Assembly (NCBI GenBank): GCA_964583165.1
Contig: CAZOVK010000089.1
Span: 1-8,167, forward strand
Direction of reading: 5' to 3'
DNA: 8,167 bases
Origin: CAZOVK01 sp964583165
GTDB lineage: Bacteria > Bacillota > Clostridia > Lachnospirales > WRAX01
The notes beneath the pieces are model-generated. The model was not told the origin of the DNA, made no database searches, and saw nothing but the letters and a program-made list of their open reading frames with translations. Numbering within the stretch: position 1 is the first letter of the stretch; each line of letters starts with the position of its first letter. Made by a program: the position numbers and the translations under genes. Below are positions 1 to 6,222 of the stretch, piece after piece.

Positions 1-315
1 ACCCTCCGACTGTATTACTAACATATCATTTTCAACCGTAATATTTTTCGGTAATCTATCCACATCAAGCCCCGCGACAACAAGCGGCTCAAGCGCAAGC
101 TTCAACGACAACGTTTCACCGAAAACAAAACTTTCTGTTCCTTTAGGTGATATAATCTCGTAGCCGTTGTCTGTTTTAACTATCTTGTCCGCGATTGTAA
201 CGGCTATCTCGTCAAACGACTTGACCCCGAAGTTCGCGACAACATCCGTTTGTTGACAAGCAGAAAGCGCAAGAATCATTATAGCTGTTATTATGGTAAA
301 TACCCTGTTTTTCAT
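1..315 (-). CDS. Putative lipoprotein of unknown function, 3' end cut by window edge
   Basis: The first 105 codons are visible and the frame stays open to the left edge, so the C-terminus is missing. The N-terminus is a typical lipoprotein signal: a basic start (MKNR), a hydrophobic stretch, and a lipobox LSAC with the lipidated Cys at residue 20. The protein should therefore be anchored on the outer face of the cytoplasmic membrane. The mature part shows no Cys, no CxxC and no obvious His/Met metal-binding cluster; I do not recognise the family. The ATG lies 9 nt after the copA stop codon and is preceded by a purine-rich GGGGGAG site, so it is almost surely translated from the same mRNA as copA. 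Context suggests a role in envelope copper handling, but that is inference only. The gene itself is certain; its function is unknown. Confidence 0.85.
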   Translation of the reverse strand, partial: MKNRVFTIITAIMILALSACQQTDVVANFGVKSFDEIAVTIADKIVKTDNGYEIISPKGTESFVFGETLSLKLALEPLVVAGLDVDRLPKNITVENDMLVIQSEG

Positions 316-324
316 AGCTCCCCC

Positions 325-2787
325 TTATTTATAAGCCTTGAAGCGTCTGAGTCTTAGCGCGTTCGTAAGCACCGATACGCTCGATAGGCTCATAGCGGCC
401 GCCGCGAATACAGGGTTTAAGAGAGGGCCGCCGAACAAAAACAGAATCCCCGCGGCGACGGGTATACCCGCGACATTGTAACCGAACGCCCAAAACAGGT
501 TCTGCTTGATATTACGAATCGTGCTCTTTGAAAGCTGTATCGCTGTAGGCACGTCCATTAAATCACTATGCATGAGCACAATGTCGGCGCTTTCCATCGC
601 AACGTCTGTACCACTGCCAATGGCTATACCTATATCGGCCTGCGCGAGCGCGGGCGCGTCATTGATGCCGTCGCCAACCATGGCCACTTTTTTACCCTCG
701 GCTTGAAGCTTCTTAACCTCGTTAGATTTATCCTGCGGCAAAACTTCTGACAGAACCCGCGTAATACCGACCTGTTTCGCGATAGCTTCAGCCGTGCGCC
801 GATTGTCGCCCGTTATCATAGCCACCTCAATGCCCATTTCTGAAAGCTTCTTAATGGCTTTTGCGCTACTCTCTTTCACAACGTCCGCAACGGCGATAAT
901 GCCCGAAATCTTTCTGTCAACGGCAACAAACATGGGCGTTTTCCCCTCGCCTGCGAATGTGTCCGCGTCCGCTTGCAAATGCTCTATAGAAATGCCCTGT
1001 TCATTCATCAGCTTAATATTGCCCACAAGAATCTCGGCATTGTCAATTGTTACCCTAATGCCACGCCCCGTCAACGCTTCAAAGCCCGACACAGGGAACG
1101 TCGCGAGATTCTCTTTTTCTGCACCACGCACAATGGCTTCACCCAGCGGGTGTTCGCTGCCCTTTTCAGCCGAAGCCGTCAGTTGAAGAAGGCGCTGTCT
1201 GTCCATGTTATTAGCTGTCACTATGTCCGTGACCTCGGGTTTACCCTCGGTGATTGTGCCCGTTTTGTCGAATACTATGGTTTGGATCTTATGGGTGGTT
1301 TCAAGAGCCGCGCCGCCTTTTATAAGTATGCCGTTCTCAGCGCCCTTGCCCGTACCTACCATGATGGCCGTTGGTGTCGCAAGCCCCAATGCACATGGGC
1401 ACGCGATAACGAGAACAGAGATGAAAATCGTGAGCGCAAACACAAAGTCCTTACCCGCCAACATCCAGCCGCCGAACGCGAGTACGGCGATGATGAATAC
1501 AATCGGTACAAAATATCCCGACACAATGTCTGCCATTTGCGCAATCGGCGCTTTCGAGCTTTGCGCGTCTTCAACGAGCTTGATTATCTGCGCAAGTGCC
1601 GTATCAGAACCGACTTTTGTCGCCCTGAACCTTATCAGCCCGTTCTTGTTGATAGACGCGGCGTAAACCTTATCGCCCACCTTCTTGTCAACAGGCATAC
1701 TCTCGCCCGTGAGCATTGCCTCGTCAATGGCTGTCACGCCCTCAACCACAACGCCGTCAACCGGAATTTTCGAGCCGGGTTTGACAAGAATGATGTCGTC
1801 AACGAGAACCTCTTCAATTGGTGTTTCAATCTCCGCGCCGTTCTTGATGACAATGGCGGTTTTGGGCGCAAGCCCCATGAGCTTCTTAATCGCGTCACTG
1901 GTTTTGCCCTTTGATACGGCTTCGAGCGATTTCCCCAATAGAATAAGCGTGATGATGACGCCTGATGTTTCAAAATATAGGTTCTCGGCGAACATGAAAT
2001 GCCCTTGCATTATCTGCCACGTGCCGTAAAGGCTGTAAATCGCGGCGGCTGACGTGCCTATGGCTATCAAACTGTCCATATTGGGCGAGCGCAACCACAG
2101 CGCACGGAAGCCAACGAAATAGAAGCGATGCCCCGCTATCAAAATCGGTATAGTCAGAAAAATCTGTGTCAACGCGAAGTTCAGTGGGTAGTTCATCGGC
2201 TCAATAATCCCCGGAACCGGCAACTTCACACCCGGTATCATATGCCCCATAGCAATATAAAGAAGCGGCACGGTAAACACAGCCGCGACAATGAATTTCG
2301 TCCACAGTGTCTTGATTTCTTTTTCCTTACGGATTTTATCCTCATCTACGGAGTTTTTTGTTGCGACTTCTGCCCATTTGTAGCCCGCTTTTTCGACAGC
2401 TTGGCGCACTGCCGCCATGTTAGTCTTGCCGCCGTCCAGTTCACAGGTCAACCGCTCTGTCGCGAGATTCACCGACACGCTCTTTACACCCTCTAGCTTA
2501 CCGACTGCCCTTTCAACGCGGGCCGAACAGGCGGCGCAGGTCATGCCAATGATTTTCAGCGTATGTGCCCCTTGCGGCACGATGGCTTCGGCCTTATACC
2601 CCGCCTTCTCTACGCTTTTCGTAATGTCATCAAGCGTGACCTTGCTATCGTCCGCTTCAACCGTCATTTTCTCTGTGGCAAGGTTGACGGACACAGACGT
2701 AACGCCGTCTACCTTCCCGACAACCCTTTCTATCCTTGAAGCACACGCGGCGCATGTCATGCCCGTGACTTTCAGTGTTTCACGCAT
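325..2787 (-). CDS. copA: Cu(+)-exporting P1B-type ATPase CopA with two HMA domains
   Basis: This 820-residue protein is a full-length P1B-1 ATPase that pumps Cu(I) out of the cytoplasm using ATP. Two N-terminal heavy-metal-associated domains carry GMTCAAC at residues 9-15 and 81-87. Next come the A-domain TGE (360-362), the membrane metal site CPC (463-465), the phosphorylation motif DKTGT (D507), the N-domain SEHPLGE (His546-Pro547), TGDN (659-662) and the hinge GDGIND (705-710). The GYN in TM7 (769-771) and the M-x-x-S-S in TM8 (from M799) are the signature residues of Cu(I) transporters, as opposed to Zn/Cd pumps. Length and motif order are normal and nothing is broken. The ATG has a good site, GGAGG, with a 7-nt spacer. 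The gene begins 19 nt after the small cupredoxin gene and ends 9 nt before a lipoprotein gene, indicating one operon. Silver export cannot be excluded from sequence. Confidence 0.97.
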   Translation of the reverse strand: MRETLKVTGMTCAACASRIERVVGKVDGVTSVSVNLATEKMTVEADDSKVTLDDITKSVEKAGYKAEAIVPQGAHTLKIIGMTCAACSARVERAVGKLEGVKSVSVNLATERLTCELDGGKTNMAAVRQAVEKAGYKWAEVATKNSVDEDKIRKEKEIKTLWTKFIVAAVFTVPLLYIAMGHMIPGVKLPVPGIIEPMNYPLNFALTQIFLTIPILIAGHRFYFVGFRALWLRSPNMDSLIAIGTSAAAIYSLYGTWQIMQGHFMFAENLYFETSGVIITLILLGKSLEAVSKGKTSDAIKKLMGLAPKTAIVIKNGAEIETPIEEVLVDDIILVKPGSKIPVDGVVVEGVTAIDEAMLTGESMPVDKKVGDKVYAASINKNGLIRFRATKVGSDTALAQIIKLVEDAQSSKAPIAQMADIVSGYFVPIVFIIAVLAFGGWMLAGKDFVFALTIFISVLVIACPCALGLATPTAIMVGTGKGAENGILIKGGAALETTHKIQTIVFDKTGTITEGKPEVTDIVTANNMDRQRLLQLTASAEKGSEHPLGEAIVRGAEKENLATFPVSGFEALTGRGIRVTIDNAEILVGNIKLMNEQGISIEHLQADADTFAGEGKTPMFVAVDRKISGIIAVADVVKESSAKAIKKLSEMGIEVAMITGDNRRTAEAIAKQVGITRVLSEVLPQDKSNEVKKLQAEGKKVAMVGDGINDAPALAQADIGIAIGSGTDVAMESADIVLMHSDLMDVPTAIQLSKSTIRNIKQNLFWAFGYNVAGIPVAAGILFLFGGPLLNPVFAAAAMSLSSVSVLTNALRLRRFKAYK

Positions 2788-2806
2788 CTAAGTTCCTCCA
2801 ACCAAT

Positions 2807-3304
2807 CTATCGTTTAACGCCGCAACAGCCGCCCTTACTTGGGAGGTTGTCAATCTGCTCTTGAATCTCTGCCACGTTATAATTACTTAAATCATCAACA
2901 ACCGCAATTGTGCTGTCAATCATGCCCATCCAACAGCTATACGGGATGACCCCAGACTCATCAGGCGTAAACTCTATCACATTTTCGCCGATAATCAACT
3001 CTTTGGTAATCCCCAAATCTTCAATCACAATCTCGTTGTTACAACTGTTCAAATTTTCTTCGTCGGCATTGATTACCCATTTCACGGGTACACCCTTTTG
3101 AAGCGTAATCGCGGGGTAACTGTCGGGTTCAAGCTCTGTTATTATCTTCTGAACGCCGTCCTGTATCATGGCCGTTTGGCTCACTGTTGGGGCTTTCGCT
3201 ACTCCCCCGCAGTTCATGAACTTGTTTGCGCCAAATGCCGTCACGCCGACTAAAACTATCGCCGCCGCGCATATTAAGTATATCACCAATCGCTTATTTT
3301 TCAT
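2807..3304 (-). CDS. Small membrane-anchored cupredoxin-like protein
   Basis: This 165-residue protein has an N-terminal hydrophobic segment (about residues 6-26) after a basic start. It lacks a good lipobox or a clear signal peptidase I site, so it is probably anchored with the rest outside the membrane. Residues about 62-137 form a cupredoxin-like domain: a K-G-x-P-V-K strand, then N-L-N-x-C-N-N (C88), then E-F-T-P and Y-S-C-W-M-G-M (C124, M126, M128). The usual His ligands are absent; Cys and Met probably take their place, suiting Cu(I) binding rather than blue-copper electron transfer (inference). Extra cysteines occur after the anchor (C32) and near the C-terminus (C160-C161 in GGCCG). 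The ATG has a clear GGAGG site. The domain is a close paralogue of the C-terminal domain of the gene just upstream. Likely role: periplasmic-side copper binding or hand-over alongside CopA. Confidence 0.88.
   Translation of the reverse strand: MKNKRLVIYLICAAAIVLVGVTAFGANKFMNCGGVAKAPTVSQTAMIQDGVQKIITELEPDSYPAITLQKGVPVKWVINADEENLNSCNNEIVIEDLGITKELIIGENVIEFTPDESGVIPYSCWMGMIDSTIAVVDDLSNYNVAEIQEQIDNLPSKGGCCGVKR
2927..2953. repeat. 27-bp exact direct repeat, copy 1 (within the small cupredoxin gene)
   Basis: This stretch is identical at all 27 bases to 3478-3504 and encodes the G-V-I-P-Y-S-C-W-M copper-ligand segment. The flanking bases differ at both ends. It is the best-conserved part of a larger duplicated cupredoxin domain, not a mobile element. 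Confidence 0.9.
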
Positions 3305-3316
3305 AGCTTCCTCCGT

Positions 3317-3338
3317 CTTAATGACTTAATGACTTAAT
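3317..3338. repeat. Short tandem repeat, 8-bp unit, about 2.75 copies
   Basis: The unit CTTAATGA occurs at 3317-3324 and 3325-3332, followed by CTTAAT at 3333-3338. It lies just upstream of the ribosome binding site of the small cupredoxin gene (minus strand), inside the 137-nt intergenic gap. It could be a regulator site or simple slippage; nothing in the sequence decides this. Confidence 0.7.
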
Positions 3339-3418
3339 ATCGATAGCAATTTCATGTTTTAACGACAGTTGACGAAGACACAATCACGAACGCTTCAACG
3401 TGTTGTGGCAAGGAAAAG

Positions 3419-3451
3419 TGTCGATTAAAACCGGAATTGCGCTAATCGACA
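3419..3451 (-). other. Inverted repeat overlapping the stop codon of the three-domain gene
   Basis: TGTCGATT (3419-3426) and AATCGACA (3444-3451) form a perfect 8-bp inverted repeat around 17 nt. The minus-strand TAG stop (3442-3444) lies partly in one arm. There is no T-run after the hairpin on the minus strand, so it is not a standard terminator. It might slow RNA decay or attenuate transcription between the two copper genes. The rest of the 3305-3441 gap shows no gene that I can support. Confidence 0.4.
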
Positions 3452-4755
3452 ACCGTTATACTGCTTCGAATCATGTTCATCCAACAGCTATACGGGATGA
3501 CCCCTGTTTCTTCGGGTGTGAACTCGACAATATTATCGCCGGGCTTTAACGGCTTTTCAATACCGAATTTGGGTATCATAATAGCGTTATTACAGCCGTT
3601 AAGATTTTTGGCTTCGGCGTGAAGGTTGAATTTAACGGGTATGCCCTTCTTAACAGTGATTGCGGCGTATGACCTTGACGCTACTTCGATAGTCACCACT
3701 TGGTAACCATCCTCCATAATCGGTTCGAATCCTTCAACATTGCTCTGCTCCGTGCCAATGCCCAAAAACCCCGACATTGAAAGCCCTGTGTTGAACATCC
3801 CAACGCCTAGGATAATCACAAGAACGGCGCTCACAGCCATAATTTTCGCCGTGAATTTCTTCGAGAGTAACGAACTGACCGCGCCCAAGCCAAACATCAG
3901 CGGCATTGTACCCACACTGAACAAAAACATTGAAATCGCGCCCCGAATCGGGTCACCTGTTGACAGCGCGTAAAGTTGCATGGCCTGCAATGGGCCGCAT
4001 GGCATAAGCCCGTTCAGAAGCCCGACAAACAGCGGGCTGTTGCTCTTACCCTGCAAATCTCCCGTCAGAAACTTAGGCATTCTCAAACTGAATCTCCGCA
4101 GAAACGGGAAAATATCTAGCATATTCAGCCCCATAATAACCATAAACACACCCGCGAACAGCGCCACAGCCCCGCGCATAATACCGTTGAAGCTGATGAC
4201 CGAACCTATTGCGCCGACAATCGCGCCGATAATCGTATATGAAATCACGCGCCCGAGATTGTAGAGAAAACTCGGGCGAATGCGCTCGGCCTTGCTCTCA
4301 CCCTTTACCCCGACACATTGTGACAGGCATATACCACCGCACATGCCCACGCAATGAACAGAAGTCATCAGACCGATTAGAAACAGCGCGGCATAACCCA
4401 TGCCCACCTCGGCTTCGGGGAATTGATTGAAAATGTCAAGACCGCCGAAACGGCTGATGAGTATGTATGTGCCCAGTATGATAATAGCAATCACGGCAAG
4501 AAGCGGATAATTTACCTTTTCGCGCCCCGCGTCAACCACTTCATAACCCAGCGCAGAAATACTCTGCTTAACAGTTGACAAACTCACCTTGTTTTCATCA
4601 AAACTAATGTTCACCGTGCCATTTAGATAACTTGCGCTGACGCTTGTTATGCCATCAACGGCTTTGAGCTTTCTCTCAATCTTTCTCTCACAACCGCTAC
4701 AGGTCATGCCTTTTACCGCTAATTGTTGCGCCGCCCCACTCTTAGTCATTTCCAA
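3442..4755 (-). CDS. Three-domain membrane copper protein: HMA + DsbD/SafE-like + cupredoxin-like
   Basis: This 437-residue fusion has three modules. Residues about 11-74 are a heavy-metal-associated domain with GMTCSGC (16-22), as in CopZ. After a membrane segment (about 83-101), residues about 117-325 are a multi-span domain of the DsbD_2/'TauE/SafE' type, with the typical H-C-V-G-M-C-G-G motif (134-141) and M-P-C-G-P (251-255) in membrane segments. Residues about 352-437 are a cupredoxin-like domain with C388 (NGCNN) and C424, M426, M428 (YSCWMNM). The HMA domain should be cytoplasmic and the cupredoxin outside, so the protein could pass Cu(I) or electrons across the membrane; this is inference. 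Despite the 'sulfite exporter' label often given to such proteins, sulfite transport is unlikely here. The start is TTG at 4755, directly after an in-frame TGA; ATG at 4749 is the alternative. It is followed 137 nt later by a cupredoxin gene. Confidence 0.93.
   Translation of the reverse strand: MEMTKSGAAQQLAVKGMTCSGCERKIERKLKAVDGITSVSASYLNGTVNISFDENKVSLSTVKQSISALGYEVVDAGREKVNYPLLAVIAIIILGTYILISRFGGLDIFNQFPEAEVGMGYAALFLIGLMTSVHCVGMCGGICLSQCVGVKGESKAERIRPSFLYNLGRVISYTIIGAIVGAIGSVISFNGIMRGAVALFAGVFMVIMGLNMLDIFPFLRRFSLRMPKFLTGDLQGKSNSPLFVGLLNGLMPCGPLQAMQLYALSTGDPIRGAISMFLFSVGTMPLMFGLGAVSSLLSKKFTAKIMAVSAVLVIILGVGMFNTGLSMSGFLGIGTEQSNVEGFEPIMEDGYQVVTIEVASRSYAAITVKKGIPVKFNLHAEAKNLNGCNNAIMIPKFGIEKPLKPGDNIVEFTPEETGVIPYSCWMNMIRSSITVVD
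3478..3504. repeat. 27-bp exact direct repeat, copy 2 (within the three-domain copper gene)
   Basis: This is the second copy of the repeat at 2927-2953, in the same orientation and reading frame. It lies in the last 30 codons of the three-domain gene. The start points of the two copies are 551 bp apart. Confidence 0.9.
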
Positions 4756-4760
4756 TCACA

Positions 4761-4767
4761 CACCCCC
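4761..4767 (-). promoter_or_regulatory. Ribosome binding site deciding the TTG start of the three-domain copper protein
   Basis: On the minus strand the site reads GGGGGTG. It lies 5 nt before the TTG at 4755 but 11 nt before the ATG at 4749. The spacing favours TTG, although the ATG cannot be excluded. An in-frame TGA at 4756-4758 means no earlier start is possible. Confidence 0.55.
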
Positions 4768-4783
4768 GAAAATTCAAACATAC

Positions 4784-4819
4784 TTTTCGTTATTTTAATA
4801 CGAAAATGTGTAGATTGTA
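4784..4819 (-). promoter_or_regulatory. Candidate regulated promoter/operator in front of the copper module
   Basis: The 81-nt gap 4756-4836 is AT-rich and is the only gap between the sensor kinase and the copper genes. On the minus strand it holds a direct repeat TACA-N3-TACA (4809-4819), a TAAAAT (4792-4797) that matches the -10 consensus at 5 of 6 positions, and a perfect 7-bp inverted repeat TTTTCGT/ACGAAAA (4800-4806 and 4784-4790) around a 9-nt centre. A -35 box at the right spacing is poor, as expected if an OmpR-family regulator must recruit polymerase. Direct repeats near -35 are typical binding sites of that family. The hairpin is not followed by a T-run, so it is not a standard terminator. 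The regulatory role is inference. Confidence 0.35.
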
Positions 4820-4836
4820 TGAAGAAACCCAAAATT

Positions 4837-6222
4837 TTACTTAGGCAAAACGACAGAAAACACACTGCCGCCCCCCAACTCGCTTTTAACGTCAATCGAC
4901 CCGCCATGAGCCGCGACAACGGCCTTAACCACAGCCAACCCTATGCCCGAGCCACCCGTATCCCTCGTGCGTGATGTGTCTGTGCGGTAGAGGTGTTCAA
5001 AGATGTGCGGCAAATCTTCTTCGGCGATACCAACGCCGCTGTCAGATACGCATAAAACGGCGACGCCCTTGACCTCCCGCAAAGTAACCGCTACATCCCC
5101 TCCCCTATCGGTATACTTAACCGCATTTGAAATCAGATTAACAATAACACCGCTGATTTTGTCCCTGTCGGCGGCTACTATAATAGGAAGAGTTTCAATC
5201 GAAAACTTTATACTTTTCTCGTTTATGACCGCCTCGAATGTGCTCGCCACCTGTTTAACTAATACCCCAAGGTCAAAATTTTCTTTAGTAAGCTCTATAT
5301 TCTCGCTCTCCAGCGCTATAACCCTGTCAAGCTGTGACACCATACGCGACAACCGCAAAATCTCTGAGCGGATGCTCTCAAGGCGTTCATGTGTCGGTTC
5401 GAAAACACCGTCCATGATGCCCTCGATATTCGACAAAATGGCAGCCAGTGGCGTTCTGAATTCATGCGCATAATCACCTGCCATGCGCTTTTTGAGGCTC
5501 TGTTGCGCTTCAAGCGTTGAAGCCAGCGCGTTCACGCTGTTAATCAAGCCCTGTATCTCGCGCGTGTTCGATTCAATGTCAATACGACAGCCGCAATCGC
5601 CCTGCTCAATACGGCGCGTCTTTTGTGTGACCTCCGTGATGGGCTTCGAAATGCGCACGGCCATTACATACCCCAACACAACGGCTACAATCAGAAATAT
5701 GACGCCCGAATAAACAAACACCTTGTTTAGTATGTTGATGAATGTAATATCCGCTTCATCAAAATAATAGGGGCCGTAATACCCGAGCGTCACAGTGCCA
5801 TAATTCTTGCCCCCGCTCGAAAGCGGGTACTTCTTCTCCGTATACTCGCCCTCAAAGCCGGGGTAGCGGCTCTGCATGGTCTGTTCCATTGCGTCAATCA
5901 TGTCGTCACATTTCAAGTTGTCATAACAGCTCATACAGAATATCTCGTTACCGAACTTGTCGTTGACCATGAGGATAATACCCTCATTCAAGGCGTTTTG
6001 CCCCAACACAAGAAACGTGTCCTCAGTCAAATCAGTGCCCAACTCAAACTCTGTGAGCACTGCCTTAACATAGGACGCGTTCTTTTTCTCCTGCCTTTTG
6101 AGTATATAGTTACTGAAATTTCTTTCAAGCCGTGTATTCGAGATAATGAGCAACGACAAAACAAGCAACAGCGACAAAAAGGTATATGACAGAATCAGCC
6201 GCGACTTCAAACCCATTTTCAT
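4837..6222 (-). CDS. Membrane sensor histidine kinase, probable metal or envelope sensor
   Basis: This 461-residue kinase has the classic layout. TM1 spans about 8-28, an extracytoplasmic sensor domain about 29-166, TM2 about 168-190 and HAMP about 190-240. The HisKA domain carries AHEFRTPLA with phospho-acceptor H253. The HATPase domain has the N box NLISNAVKYT (N366), the G1 box DSGVGI (394-399), the F box near 408 and the G2 box GGSGIGLA (423-430). All catalytic motifs are intact. The sensor domain contains a cysteine cluster, C96-x2-C99-x5-C105, and the HAMP region holds D-C-G-C-R (C210, C212); both are unusual and could bind a thiophilic metal. The ATG overlaps the stop of the response-regulator gene (ATGA, 6219-6222), so the two are translationally coupled partners. 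The copper genes start 81 nt downstream, so copper is the likeliest signal, though this is inference. I do not assign a symbol such as cusS because the sensor domain is different. Confidence 0.93.
   Translation of the reverse strand: MKMGLKSRLILSYTFLSLLLVLSLLIISNTRLERNFSNYILKRQEKKNASYVKAVLTEFELGTDLTEDTFLVLGQNALNEGIILMVNDKFGNEIFCMSCYDNLKCDDMIDAMEQTMQSRYPGFEGEYTEKKYPLSSGGKNYGTVTLGYYGPYYFDEADITFINILNKVFVYSGVIFLIVAVVLGYVMAVRISKPITEVTQKTRRIEQGDCGCRIDIESNTREIQGLINSVNALASTLEAQQSLKKRMAGDYAHEFRTPLAAILSNIEGIMDGVFEPTHERLESIRSEILRLSRMVSQLDRVIALESENIELTKENFDLGVLVKQVASTFEAVINEKSIKFSIETLPIIVAADRDKISGVIVNLISNAVKYTDRGGDVAVTLREVKGVAVLCVSDSGVGIAEEDLPHIFEHLYRTDTSRTRDTGGSGIGLAVVKAVVAAHGGSIDVKSELGGGSVFSVVLPK

Noticed and set aside
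973..1914. Open frame of 313 codons on the plus strand
   Set aside because: It lies wholly inside copA on the opposite strand. Its product is rich in Arg, His, Cys and Tyr without any domain pattern, as expected for an antisense shadow of a strongly coding frame.
3355..3441. C-terminal extension or gene remnant read through the TAG of the three-domain gene
   Set aside because: The same frame stays open for 29 codons but shows no likeness to the tail of the paralogue and no recognisable motif; the domain already ends at the same V-V-D as its partner.
2927..3504. Mobile element or recombination site defined by the 27-bp direct repeat
   Set aside because: Both copies are in frame within homologous coding domains, with no transposase or terminal inverted repeats; duplication of a domain explains them.
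3442..4755. Naming the gene a sulfite exporter or cytochrome-biogenesis CcdA
   Set aside because: The membrane domain belongs to the wide DsbD/SafE group, but the HMA and cupredoxin domains and the copA neighbour point to copper handling instead.
4784..4806. Rho-independent terminator after the kinase gene
   Set aside because: The stem is AT-rich, the loop is 9 nt, and no T-run follows on the minus strand.
4809..4819. CopY/CopR-type operator (TACANNTGTA)
   Set aside because: The two TACA elements are in direct orientation, not palindromic, and no CopY-like gene is present.
5003..5473. Plus-strand open frame of 156 codons
   Set aside because: It is antisense to the kinase catalytic domain, has no family pattern, and its product has the Ser/Thr-rich look of a shadow frame.
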